A stretch of DNA of 64,000 bases from Pochonia chlamydosporia 170 (taxonomy: Eukaryota > Ascomycota > Sordariomycetes > Hypocreales > Clavicipitaceae): the NCBI RefSeq assembly GCF_001653235.2, contig NC_035795.1, positions 2,294,001-2,358,000 on the forward strand, in the 5' to 3' direction. Positions within the stretch are counted from its first letter, which is position 1; every line of letters begins with the position of its first letter. A program made the position numbers and the translations under genes. The notes beneath the pieces were generated by a model, which saw only the letters and a program-made list of their open reading frames with translations, was not told the DNA's origin and did no database searches. This document shows positions 46,801-58,517 of this stretch, one piece after another.

Positions 46801-48197
46801 GACGACTACATGCGTCTTGATTACAAACAAGTCGCGGCATTGTGTTTCCTGACGTATCGCGCTTTCGCTGTCTATCCCCACAGGTCAAGAGCCACACCAT
46901 CTTTGGGGTGATTCACTCAGCGAACACTTCGCCTCTTTTTTTTTTACGATTGCATTCGCTTACAGCACAACATGTATCATTATCAGACCCACGCATGGAC
47001 GCGCACGATTGTTGTCCTGTGTGATCCACACGTGAAAGGTACACATGAAAGGGTGGTTCTCAACAATGGAGGATATGTGACTTTCGGATCATTGTTTGTT
47101 TTCATCTCTTTCACGCGCCTCATCTGGTGTTGCATTTCATTTTTCTTTGTCCAGAATCAAAAATTGGCATTGGAAGCCAGGTATTTGTTGTGCACAACCG
47201 TCGCGTTGGGACAGCACCCTAGTCATTTCCAAACACGGCGTTTTGGCGCGTACCCTGCTCTCACGCACACATGGATTGAGCGGAGCAGGTGGAATTTGTC
47301 ATCAATTATGTGTACAGATACATCTTATGGGTATTGATATGTCAATTGAGCGTTGTCTTGTTTAATTTGTTCAATAATGATTGTGTTTGTGCTACGTGAC
47401 TTTGTGAGTTGGGTGTGGAGATGTTGCAGCTGACTGCCATGAGGATGGTGTAAGTCGAAAGATTCGCAGGAATCAACACCACGCCAGTGGTGAGTTACGC
47501 AGTAGTTCCATGAATATATGGGGTAAATAACATCAGTTCAAGGTAAATCATGAAATTGCAATATCTCACCATGTCATTGTCAAATTACACGTGCTAGAGT
47601 CGATTCACTTCATGTCGTACAGGGTAAATGTCTTGAAGATTTGAAGATTGGGACCCCAAGACCCACCAACGCACAATTTTGTCATGGCAAATCATTGGCC
47701 TGCGTAACAACACAGGCCCCCTCACACGAACAATGAAACCTAGATGCCAGATGCAGTCACCGTTTACACACCAATGAATCAGATCCTTGTGTCAGCACAA
47801 TACAAAACTCGCCAAGAACAAGCAACAATTGACCGAGGAAGGCCAACAAGAATGCCCTATTCGCAATGGCAATAATCAAGAAAACAGCACATCACCTCAC
47901 GTCACATAAAAATCACAGGCACATAGCAGTTACTCATTTTTTTGCTTGTCCATGATGCAATACCTGGAATGAATCATCCTTACACGCCCGCGACCAAAAA
48001 AATGCAGAGCCTGCCTAAGCCAGCGACTATCATGCTTTCCCCACTGCCACTCTTCCCTTTGTCACCCTAGAAAGAATAATTTCCCCAAGAGGACCGGTCA
48101 TCGATTGGTTTTTTCTATAGTTCGCGTAGGTGGGACATGACCGTTTGCGTAGTTTTGTTCCCCATTTCCCGTTTCCCTTTTCGTAAGTTCAACCACT
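46801..48197. other. long intergenic region, no gene seen
   Basis: 1.4 kb between convergent genes. It includes a poly-T run near 46937 and AT-rich sequence. The frame at 46972..47337 has no domain content. A non-coding transcript is possible but not supported. Confidence 0.5.
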
Positions 48198-49188
48198 TTA
48201 CATGACGACACCGGAGTTGGAGGCGATACGCTGCGGTGAGTTAGCATTGACACCGAGAATGGATAGTGAGAGGGTTGGTCTTACGGGCCACAGCTCAGCG
48301 GCTTCCTTGCCGACGGGGCCGGTGATGGCAGAGCCCTTCATCTCACCCTTGGGGTTGACGATCTGCGGTTTGTTAGTGGTTGCTCACTGATGGTTCCATG
48401 CGAGATGTCGAGTTCTCCGTCCAATTCGTAGGATTGAACGGTATCGTGGCCCATCTCGCACACATATAGCACGTACCACACCAGCGTTGTCCTCAAAGTA
48501 CAGGAAAACACCGTCGAATCGCTTCCAGGGCTTGGATTGTCTGACGATAACCGCGGGGTGGACCTTCTTTCGGAGCTCAGGCTTTCCCTTCTTGACGGTG
48601 GCCATGACCATGTCGCCAACACCACCGGCGGGCAGACGGTTCAGACGAGCACCGATACCCTTGACGGAGATGATGTACAAGTTACGGGCACCAGAGTTGT
48701 CGGCGCAGTTCATGACAGCACCGCTGCGGAATGTTAGTTTCGGGTTTCATGACAGTTGTCGTGCTCGATTCGAATCGTGGACATCGATGAGTGAGGAAAA
48801 CGTACACAGGGAGACCCAGGGTCATCTTAAGCTTGCCACCAGGGGCACCACGTCTGCAAAACCAGTCAGTCCTTGTTCGTCGGATATGTGATATGTGCCT
48901 GTCATGTCTCTTGCATCTCGAACGGAACGTCGAAAACTGCCAGTTTGGTGAACCATTTTAGGGTCGTAAAATTCGTGGTAGGTCGAAATACATGTCGGAA
49001 ACCTCTTTGCTGCAAATTCCCCTCATCATGGCTAATCCCTCTGTTGTGCCCTTCGAAATTGCCGTTGCAAGTCGAGCAGTTCGTCCACGTTGTTCGTTCC
49101 AAAATTACTCCCCCTCTTGCACGTTGCTGATTCGGATACTCGAGAATGACAGACACATTTGCATAATAACTTACGAGATCTTGGCCAT
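48198..49188 (-). CDS. RPL23: 60S ribosomal protein uL14 (L23)
   Basis: Five exons on the minus strand: 49175..49188, 48806..48853, 48477..48723, 48285..48362, 48198..48230, giving 139 residues. The sequence is almost invariant across eukaryotes: [58 protein letters not shown] and [20 protein letters not shown]. uL14 sits on the large-subunit face at the intersubunit bridge and the GTPase-factor side. Exon 1 is only 14 nt, followed by a 321-nt intron, the longest in the window; long 5' introns are common in fungal ribosomal protein genes and can aid expression. All junctions restore frame. Confidence 0.97.
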
Positions 49189-49662
49189 TGTGTCGGTTTG
49201 GTTGTGGCGTTACTTCCGTGAGAAAATCTGCCGAGTCTCGGGTTGCCGTCGTGAGCTGGAGTCTTTTCAGGCGAGTAGGCGAAAAAAATCCAATCAATCT
49301 GTGGGGTGAGAAACCCTATGGGAAGCGAGTGATATCTCACGTGATGATACACTCTTATCAATGGGGACATTACTGGTGTCCGGACCAATCAGCATGCTGC
49401 GCTTTGGTCTGCCAGACTGGACCCCCACCTTGAAGGGCCCTAGTGGCTTTGTGTCTTTCCCTCCAGTCTCCAACAAAATGTCGTCGCTGTTCTCATCTTC
49501 TCCACCTTTCGTCCCGTGTAAGTCAAGAACCGGAAGCAAACCGGGTGCGCATCCTGGTACAAAAGAGCTTGTTGATGAGTTCTGTTCTGCCTTTGTCTTA
49601 TATACAATCTGTCAAATATATGATGAGAAAAGAATGAAAATGAAATTTGCGTTTGCGCCTGC

Positions 49663-50031
49663 TCAAGCCTTTTTGTTTTTCTCAGCTGAGGTTGCACCTC
49701 CTTCCTGATTCTCTGTTGGTTTTGACGATCCCAGGTCCTCCCAGGATTCTTCCGTCGCACGACCTCCCGAATCCCCGGGTTTTTCCACAGTCTCCCAATC
49801 CTCCTCGGGCTTCTGAGTATAGCTCTTCTCTGCTGGCTGGTGCGATGGAGTTTTATCTGCGACCGTCTCTGTGGAAGGTTTCTGTGCCGGATCACTGGCT
49901 CTCAACATCCTGTCGGCAAATTCATCCTGTTGAAGAAAGCGATTGAACATATGGCTAGAGTTTGTTAATGCGCTCGGTATGTCCTTTACCTTTTACTCGA
50001 GATTGACTAACCTTGGGTTTGAGTCGGACAT
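49663..50031 (-). CDS. small acidic hypothetical protein
   Basis: Preferred model: exons 50012..50031 and 49663..49954 on the minus strand, 103 residues, starting MSDSNPSHMFNRFLQQDEFA. The rest is polar and acidic, with two similar DWETVE / SWEDLG segments and a lysine tail NKKA. There is no signal peptide or membrane helix, and I do not recognise a family. An alternative model extends the frame upstream through 49955..50317 (about 120 residues beginning VSLLPDDLTSYQRRILGWLA) and splices at a later acceptor before DEFADRM. That upstream frame looks coding but has no ATG before a stop, so it would need another 5' exon. Both models share the C-terminal part. Confidence 0.45.
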
Positions 50032-51278
50032 GATCGCAACGAGATACGCAGGGCGTACGTGAAGAAGAGATGCTTCCGGAAGATCTTTCAGACGCAGCGC
50101 CCATCGTTGCAACCACCTCTTGTACTTTAAGTGCAACTGGCATGTCTCCGGGATACTCAAAACTGATGCGGCTCTGCTCGATCAATGACATACCTGCAAA
50201 AGTTTGTGGAATCTTTGGGTATCCCGTTCTCAGCACGTGATTACGGCCTGTGTCTGTTGCCAACCATCCTAAAATACGTCTCTGATACGACGTTAAATCA
50301 TCTGGCAATAAAGACACTTGCTGTACACGTGGTATTTCAGTAGTAGCTGTGTTTGTGTCCGGAGAAACGGAAGTTGACGTTTGTCATCAGGGAGATCATG
50401 AACCACGCACGGGGCGCGGCCGGTAGAGTCCAACATGAATCATAATATACTTGATCACTGATGACTTTCGATTGTATGAATCCGTTAGGTAATCCCAAAT
50501 TCTGTACGCGATTTCTCCCATTCCTCTTGTACGGAACATGACGGAGACGACACAGAAACCATCAGGTCATGATGATGAACTCTGGGGATACATGGATTCA
50601 AGAATTCTTGTTGCGACGCTAATGCGAGACTCGGCCAGCCCATACACCTCCACCAACCACATCCCCGTTGCTCACCAATCGCGAAATGTGGCGGGATGCA
50701 ACACTGCGAACATGGCCAGTCAGATTGGACAGACATAGGCATGATTGCGAAGGAGCCGTATCTGAGGCTCATCCGTCTCAAGCCCTTCAAGTTCTTTGGC
50801 TGGATGCAATGGCAGGAGTTAGTGCCGATGGTCTCTGTGAAGGTTGAACGATGTCGTTCCTAATATTTCGTTCGAATTCTGTTGATGCGAATGGTTCACC
50901 TCTATACTCATTCTTGTATTTTCGCGGGAAACTCAGTAGCAATGACCAGTAGCTTGTATTAATTGAACAACTTATACCGGAACCATGCTTGCGGCTACTG
51001 CTGTGATCCTGGCTGCGCAGGATTGAGTGAAGACATGTATTGGGTGTCCGTTGTGGGTTGACAAGAGCATTAATGAAATTAATTATAATGACGTGAAGCA
51101 ACAATATGTTCTTCATCTGCCATTAAAAGGGAGATTTACGACATATTTCTCGGCGAGAACTTCATACATGGAACGACGGAAGGGTTGCTGAGGCCGTGAG
51201 TGAACCGGAGTGGTTGCAAAAGTCGTATAATCAATAATAGTACTCCGCCCTTCAACAAGGCACCACCAACGTGAGTTG
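50032..51278. other. mostly intergenic; possible upstream exon
   Basis: 1.25 kb before the tRNA. 50032..50317 on the minus strand is open and coding-like (text such as YQRRILGWLATDTGRNHVLR) and may be an exon of the small acidic gene or of a separate gene. Nothing else recognised. Confidence 0.4.
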
Positions 51279-51363
51279 GCCCGGTTAGCTCAATCGGTAG
51301 AGCGTGAGACTCTTACGAGTACACGAAATCTCAAGGTTGCGGGTTCGACCCCCGCATCGGGCT
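51279..51363 (+). tRNA. tRNA-Lys(CUU) with 12-nt intron
   Basis: The cloverleaf is complete. Acceptor arms GCCCGGT / ATCGGGC pair with one G-U. The D arm is GCTC..GAGC, the anticodon stem TGAGA / TCTCA, and the loop CTCTTA-A with anticodon CTT at 51312..51314. The T arm is GCGGG-TTCGACC-CCCGC and the discriminator T is at 51363. The intron 51316..51327 sits after position 37, the canonical site. A/B-box sequences TAGCTCAATCGGTAGAG and GGTTCGACCCC are internal. A T-run follows the gene at 51364, suiting RNA polymerase III termination. Confidence 0.95.
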
Positions 51364-53582
51364 TTTCCTATAGTTCCATTCTTCGATTGGCAATATTTTT
51401 TTTGGACTTTTTTGGCTCCTCTAATCAGGTCAAAGTGCATCCGTACATTTGAAGCCCGTCGAGATATGTTTTTTTCTCTCTTTTGGTTAATGTTGCTTAA
51501 AATTGTCAATTGAGGCCAACAAGAATGGTAAACCCTTGCTTTTCAGCCGAACACAAACACCAGCACGCACATGGGTATATTCGTTTCTTTTATCGACGAG
51601 TACCATGTAGATCCCCATGTACTGAGCCCATTCGAACAAGCCTTCTCTGTCAAGACAACGCATCACAATTTAGAGATTCAAAGACTACGTGGTTTTCAAC
51701 ATGCAACAGTTATCATTATGGACCACGTGCAATGGCAACAGTCCGCGGGTTACATCCAGCATAGGGACTCCGGCCATGCTAGGCAAGGGTCCTGATTATG
51801 GCGGAGGCCAAGTCATGGAGGCACGGAAAGGCCAGTAGGAGAGAACAGTGGTTGTTGGCTACCAGACTGTATCATTGCTAGTCAGGTGGTCCAAGTCGTA
51901 CAGAATGCAATCAATTCCACAAAGGGAATTTCGGCGTTATATCTGCAGCATTTTGCGACCCCCATTTTGTCTCTCCGTTGATGACCGGCATAGACTGAGA
52001 CAGTTGTGTAATGAGGCACGCACTTGCTGCATGTTGTACGGAGTATGTTTGAGCAGTAAATAAGTGAAAATAAATGAAATAAAATGCTTGGATAAGGTTG
52101 GGCGGCATGAGTCACCAGTCTGGAACGGAGATATGGCGCTGGTTAATTGCGGTGAGCTCAAGCTTCGTAAGCGATTCGCACGGCTGTGCTCCGTTTTGAC
52201 TCTCTGACTTTGAGAGTGGCAGACCAACATGTCAACGATCAAATGACACGGGACAATCAAAGGATCAAACTAAAAAGAGTCTGATCCCTCTAGGCGCTTA
52301 TGAGTTATGGGTTAAGAAAGTGGCAGGGGCAGAGGGTTGCATTACCACCCACAATTGATGGATGGCCAAGAGAAACGAATCAACATGTTGCAGGTGTGGA
52401 ACAGAAGACCAGACATATTGCAATTGATAAGATGCAAAAGTGAGGAAGAACTTGCTTCTAATGCGTGTCAAACGGAGAGATATCCGTGGCGTCGTGGAGA
52501 GACGAACAAATACCTCATTTCAACCAGACATCACATGCAACACAAGTATTAGCGGCATCATGGAAGTCAGTGCAGATGTATAACGCATAACCAAGCCAAG
52601 TATGTGTTGGTTGCACGAGATCCAATTTCCATGTTCTCCCAGGTAAGCAGTAAGGCAAGAAGAGCATCGTTGGGTGGAGGACCAACGCCACCTTGACCAG
52701 ACATAACATTTCAAATCTTGCGTGGCTCGCTCTGGACCCATCTGCACCAGTTTTCACCATTCTCATGACCGCTTAGCACCGAGCAATTATCGACCTTTTT
52801 GCTTCTAGCGTCTGTTCGATGTCCCCAGAATGAGCAGACCGAGCCCAAACAGCCCTAAAGCCTAATTCCGCGTTGCTGTGGCTGTTGGAGAAGACCGATT
52901 GACCAGGCATTGAATTCCCCGCACCAGTCACCCAAGGACATTCAAACAGGCGCCCATCACAACGAACAAGCTTTTCTGGACAAGGAACAAGTCGATCAAG
53001 CACATCATTGTCAAGCATCCAGTGGCTTTATTACTCTGCTGAAGCCTGGCTTGTTTAATGCGAGGACGTGAGACTGTACCACGTCTACGGAGCACAGTGT
53101 CACTCGGCCAATTCTCATTTGAAGGCATCTCGTCCAACTTGACCCAAGACCCAAGTCGCATCTTGGACCCTGTTCCGTCAACTCGTCCCATTTGATCCTG
53201 CACGAGGCAAATTCCCACCCCCAACACCAACGGAGCTTGCTGACCTACCTTGGTTCTCCATCATATGCTATTACTTCTTTTCTTTTTTCCATCTCTTTTT
53301 CACGATACTGCATGGAAGAGTGTCTGAATCTGCCAACACCCCCAACAAGCTGTCAACCGGGCGTCAGTCACTGCCATCTCTCTCCATCAGTTTCGGAGCT
53401 TGCCGTCAGACTTGCCATCAAAATTCACCCTGCAATTCATCGCCCAAGTTCTCCATCCCAACCTACTCATTGACATTTGAAAGGCCAGTCGGTGACCGAA
53501 GAGATCGCCGATGTCGCGCTAAACCGTAGCGTACAGCTAGCAAGCTCATTCACCAGGCCTCCTTGGCACCACAAATATAATC
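51364..53582. other. long gene-free region
   Basis: 2.2 kb between tRNA-Lys and the Zn2Cys6 factor. ACCAGACAT occurs at 52408..52416 and 52696..52704. The last 400 bp is CT/CA-rich and probably contains the 5' untranslated region of the factor. No gene recognised. Confidence 0.5.
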
Positions 53583-56533
53583 ATGACAAACGCTTTCGAC
53601 TTCAATAGTATTGGCCAGCATCAAGACGGAGTCGACAACGTCAATATGCCGTCGCCATCGTCGCCTACGCAGCAAGACACCATACACGGCACATCCTCAT
53701 CACATCACCAGTCTGGAAACGTCACAGTATATCCCACAACTGGTCCAGATGCATATACCAGCCCGATACTGGCACCCGGAAGCTCTGGAGTCCCCGCCCT
53801 GAACCCAAGGTCATGTGTCACTTGTCGTCGGCGCAAGGTCCGTTGCGACAAGCAGATGCCCTGCTCGAATTGTCGCCGTGCCCAGATTCCCTGTGTCTTC
53901 CCGGCGCCAGGTCGTGCACCTCGCCAGCCTCGACCCAAGGATCCCAATGCGCAGCCCAAGACCTCGAGTCACAGGGAGGTCGAGCTGATCAAGAGGTTGA
54001 AGAAGCTGGAGGGTATTGTGGAAGAGCTGAGCGGCCAGATTGATGAGCCTTCTGGTCGTGGGCCGTCGGCTGCGGCTTCTCCGGACCTTCAGTTTGGCAC
54101 GGACGGTTTGTCACAACGTCACACGTCTGTCACCTTGGATCAACTTGCTGGACAAGATTGCAGCCCGAGGGGGACCGACTCATCTGCAGGCCAGAGCGGC
54201 GAGAGCGGACGCAAAGAGAAGCAGCCAAACTTTGGCCGGTTGGTGTCGGATGACCAGCGAGGTACTTCTCGTTACGTGAGCAGTGGGTTTTGGTCTAAGC
54301 TCAATGATGAGGTATGCCGTTCGATGAAGTTCCCATCATGCTTAGTTGTTATTACAGAACTTTTGGCACTAATATTTGTTTGTAGTTGGATGCCATTCGT
54401 GAGGAGACACAACGTCTCACGGATGAAGATGCCGATGATTCGGATTTTGAGGGAACACCTACGGACTCACCATCTACAGGCTTCGGCAACATCGCAGACC
54501 ACCAAGGATTCATCTTGGGGTACCGATCTTCAGATGTTGACCTGCAGAAATGTCACCCACTTCCTTCGCATGCCACCTTTTTGTGGTCAGTGTACCAAGA
54601 GAACGTCGAACCTCTAATTAAACTTCTGCATGTACCTTCTGTTGAGCTGATTCTTCGCGATGCACGAAGAAATCACGGCAAGCTCACCCCTGGCAACGAA
54701 GCGTTGGTTTTTGCCATTTATTTCGCAGCAATTACTTCTCTTGAACCCGACGAGGTGAGAATTTTGCATTGGGCGAATGTTCGCCACTATAAAATAGACG
54801 ATTGCCTGCTAACCGCGCCACAGGTGCAAACCAACTTTGGAGTCAACAAGGATGACATGCTTGCTCAGTATCGTTTCGCCGTGGAGCAGTCACTGGCCAA
54901 GGCCAATTTCCTTGACACATCGGATATTGCCGTCTTACAAGCGTTCACCATCTTTCTCATTGTCGTGAGGCGCCATGATGAGAGCCGTTTCTGCTGGGCA
55001 TTGACCGGACTTGTCATCCGCATTGCGCAAGGCATGGGATTGCATCGAGATGGAACTCACTTGAAGCTACGTCCGTTTGAGACGGAAATCCGAAGACGTG
55101 TTTGGTGGGCCATTCTGGTTCTGGACCTTCGATCTGCCGAGGAACTAGGTACAGACATGACCATCAGCGAACGATCTTATGACACCCTGAAACCGAGCAA
55201 CATAAATGATTCAGACATCAGCCCTGAAAGCACCGAATTCCCGACCCCGCGAGAAGGCAGATCGGATAGCGCTGTGTCCATCGTGAGGTGTGAGATATGT
55301 GCGCTCTCCAGACGTCTTGTCGCAGCCGCTTCGGCCATGTCGTCTCTTTGCCCAACAGCCGATCAGACCAGCATAGCTGAGCGAGAGCGCATGCTCATCG
55401 AGGTGTATCAGCGCGTGGAGCACAAGTTCCTCCAGCATGTTCTCGATGAACAAGACCCGCTCTACTGGGTAGCAGCGATGATTGCGCGTGTGATAGTGGC
55501 AAAAATGTGCCTCGTTATATACCAACCTATGCTTTTCCCGGGATCGGAGTTCGAGCTCTCCAACGAGATCCGGCAACGCATTTACGTCGCTGCTATAGAG
55601 GTAATCGAGTACAATCACAAACTGAACACCGACCCTCGTTGTAAACAGTACCGCTGGCTTTTCAAGACGTACACCAACTGGCACGCAATTGCTTACACGC
55701 TCATTGAAACTTGTCGACGGCCGTGGACAGCTCTGGTTGAACGTGGCTGGGAAGCCGTCACCGGCTACGACATAGACCCCCTCGAACTGGCCAAGAAGGC
55801 TGATCATGCAGCAGTCTTTCTTCCGCTACGAAAACTGTTCACAAGGGCTCGCAAGCACCGTGAATCAGAACTTGCCCGCCTCAAGGCGAACCAGGATGAG
55901 GCCCGCCGACTGGATTTCGCAGAGCGCATGAACCCAGCCCAAGCACGCTTCGGTCCTGTCCCTGGTGCTGAAAACGTCATGGAACAAATGCGCGAAAAGT
56001 GGTGGTCCCTTGTTCGTTCAGAAGGATCAAGCCCGGCGCCTTATTCCATCACTCGTCAATCTGGTCCCTCTCAAGAAGCACCAGCTTCAACAACTGCTTC
56101 CGGGAGTGACACCCTGAAACCACCGGGCAACATTCCCGTACAACTCAACCTCTCTAGCGCAGCAATGGATTACATGGATGAACTTATGGCGCAGCCAAAC
56201 CCGAACATGGCCGAGTTCTGGCGGATAGATAACCTTGCCCATCACGGGGGTAATTTGGGTGCTCCGGGACCAATGCCGGCACCGCAGATGCCAGTCCAGA
56301 ACACCATGGCCCAGGATGCCCTTCGACAGCAGGCACTTACCCTGCAAACGCAACCGCCCAAGGATGATAACCTGCCGCCATATTTGTGGAGTGATCCATT
56401 TACAGGGATGAATACAAAGTTTGATGGGACGGAGGATACGGACATGCTAGGCGATGATTTCGATTGGCAGGATTGGAGTCAGAGTATTCGAGGCTTGGAG
56501 ATGGAGAGTACGCAAACTCGTGAGGGTTGGTGA
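53583..56533 (+). CDS. Zn(II)2Cys6 fungal transcription factor
   Basis: Exons 53583..54311, 54386..54754, 54824..56533, giving 935 residues. The binuclear zinc cluster is at residues 78-104, CVTCRRRKVRCDKQMPCSNC plus a final Cys, with perfect C-x2-C-x6-C-x5-C-x2-C-x6-C spacing. It is followed by a linker and a coiled coil (EVELIKRLKKLEGIVEELSG) for dimerisation. The fungal-specific middle homology region covers about 280-620 (FAIYFAAITSLEPDE, GLHRDGTHLKLRPFETEIRR, VWWAILVLDLRSAEELGTD). The C-terminus is Gln/Pro/Asp-rich, as in activation domains. The second intron is 69 nt, in frame and stop-free, so it would be translated if retained. The target genes cannot be deduced. Confidence 0.9.
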
Positions 56534-56999
56534 AGGCCGTGAATGTCATTGGTAGTTATGGCGTTGGGAAAATGTTCCTGGGGTTTTGTTGGGAGCCTTG
56601 GATACACACATGTACGATACCCGGAGGGATATGGACTCCGTGTGATGATTAGCGTTGATGAGAATACGTATACCACTCATGCATTATGAAGGATTCTTTT
56701 TTGCTATAGACTGTGTAACGGGTACCAAAATTGTAAAGGCTTCGGAAAAGACAGAGCCTCACTCTGGCAACTCTAATGTAAGACATACCTTGATCTGACA
56801 AGCTCAGAGTCCCACCTGCGAATTGATGCCAGGCGGAATCGTCACTGGACCCACTTTTATTTTTGATATCCCATCTCAAGCTGACTACTTACCAGACCCC
56901 CTCCAAACCTTTGTTTTCTCCCAGGCATCCATCTCGATTATTCCCACTGACCTGCTTCGACAACCACGGGGATACATCCCGTTCGAGAGGAGATAAGAA
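56534..56999. other. intergenic, no gene seen
   Basis: 466 bp between the Zn2Cys6 factor and cactin; ACCAGAC at 56891..56897 lies about 100 bp before the cactin ATG. Confidence 0.5.
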
Positions 57000-58517
57000 A
57001 TGGACCCTAGTCGCCGGGCGATGATTGACGGCCGACGGTCTCCAACTCGCCGCGATGCTACATCTGCCCGTGTCGACCCGAACAACCGAATCTCCAAGCC
57101 CAGCAAGCCGGGGCACTCAAAGACGGCTCAAAACGCAGCCAAATATCTGACGGAAGAAGAGCAATCACGGAAATTTGTCGCCGATGAAGACAAATTTGTG
57201 CTGAAGCAGTCCAAGAAGAAAGCTGACATTAGGGTTCGTGAGGGCCGTGCGAAGCCAATCGACCGCCTCGCCTTTAATCTGCGGTATATTGATGAGGAAC
57301 GAGATGTCTTTGATGACGACGAGGGCGATCTCGATATCGAACTTGATGCACCAGATGCGGTTGTTGGGAACCTGAATCTTGCTCAACTCAAGGAGCTTGA
57401 GGCGGACATTTCTTCGTATCATGTCCTCGAGACAGATCGACGAAATCGACAATACTGGGAAGCTCTACGAACCGTGTGTGGCGATCTGAAATCGAAAATA
57501 GATGCCAACTCTCGAGATGGGCGCGTGGTGAACAGTGTTGTGGACGACATAGACCGCATTCTAAAGCCCAAATCGTATAATCAGCTGGAAGCACTAGAGA
57601 AGCAGATCAAGACCAAGTTGCGATCTGATGAGGACATCGATACCGACTACTGGGAACAGTTGTTGCGCCACCTTTTGGTTTGGAAGTCCAAGGCTACTCT
57701 GACGCGGATATATGATGATATCAAAGAAAAGAGGGCCGCGATGCTGAAAACTCGAGGGGCCGCCCCAACAAAAAGAGCACAGGATGCAGCGACAGCATCG
57801 AATGGTGCTGTTACTTCGGGGTTAGCCCCATCAGCTCAAGCTGTTGGGAATGAAGACGCGTCCAACATCACCAATGCGCTCTACGACCGAGAAGCCGCGC
57901 GAGGCATCTCTGAAAACGAGGAGATTTTCACTGCAGAAGCTGAAGTGCCTACTGGTTCTAAGCCACAATGGGCGGACACGTACAAGGCACGCAAACCGAG
58001 GTATTTCAACAGGGTTCAGATGGGGTATGAATGGAACAAGTACAACCAGACCCACTACGATCATGACAATCCGCCCCCGAAAGTTGTGCAGGGCTACAAG
58101 TTTAACATCTTTTACCCTGATCTTATTGACAAGACGAAGGCGCCAACTTTCAAGATTCTTCGAGAGCATGGAAGGAGGAGGGGTGAGTCGTTTGCGGCAG
58201 CTGGCGAAGAAGACACATGTCTTATTCGGTTTATCGCTGGACCGCCGTATGAAGATATTGCCTTTCGAATAGTGGATCGGGAGTGGGATTACAGCGCCAA
58301 GAGGGAACGAGGCTTCAAGAGTTCTTTCGAAAAGGTACGCCCATCATCAACTGCCTGACTGTATTTTGATGGCTACTGTAGGCTACGTCATTGCTAACTT
58401 TTCTCAAGGGAATATTGCAGCTCCATTTTCAGTTCAAAAAGGTAAGCGGTCAAGCCCTAAGCTTCCCTTGTCGTGACGAGCCTAACAGCACCCTCGTAGA
58501 TCTTCTATCGCAAGTAA
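57000..58517 (+). CDS. cactin, pre-mRNA splicing-associated protein
   Basis: Three exons, 57000..58334, 58409..58441 and 58500..58517, giving 461 residues; the last two code only 11 and 5 residues. The middle domain (about 75-250) includes QLKELEADISSYHVLE and DYWEQLLRHLLVWKSKA. The strongly conserved C-terminal domain is KPRYFNRVQMGYEWNKYNQT, PPKVVQGYKFNIFYPDLIDK, LIRFIAGPPYEDIAFRIVDR and the terminal GILQLHFQFKKIFYRK. Cactin is a spliceosome-associated nuclear protein needed for accurate splicing and telomere/cohesion transcripts in fission yeast (Cay1). Metazoan cactins are longer at the N-terminus; fungal ones are near this length. The tiny 3' exons are supported by the conserved end. Confidence 0.92.

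Noticed and set aside
46972..47337. 121-residue frame downstream of the nuclear protein
   Set aside because: Low-quality composition and no splice or domain support.
51316..51327. tRNA intron as something unusual
   Set aside because: Position after nucleotide 37 and 12-nt length are normal for fungal nuclear tRNA introns.
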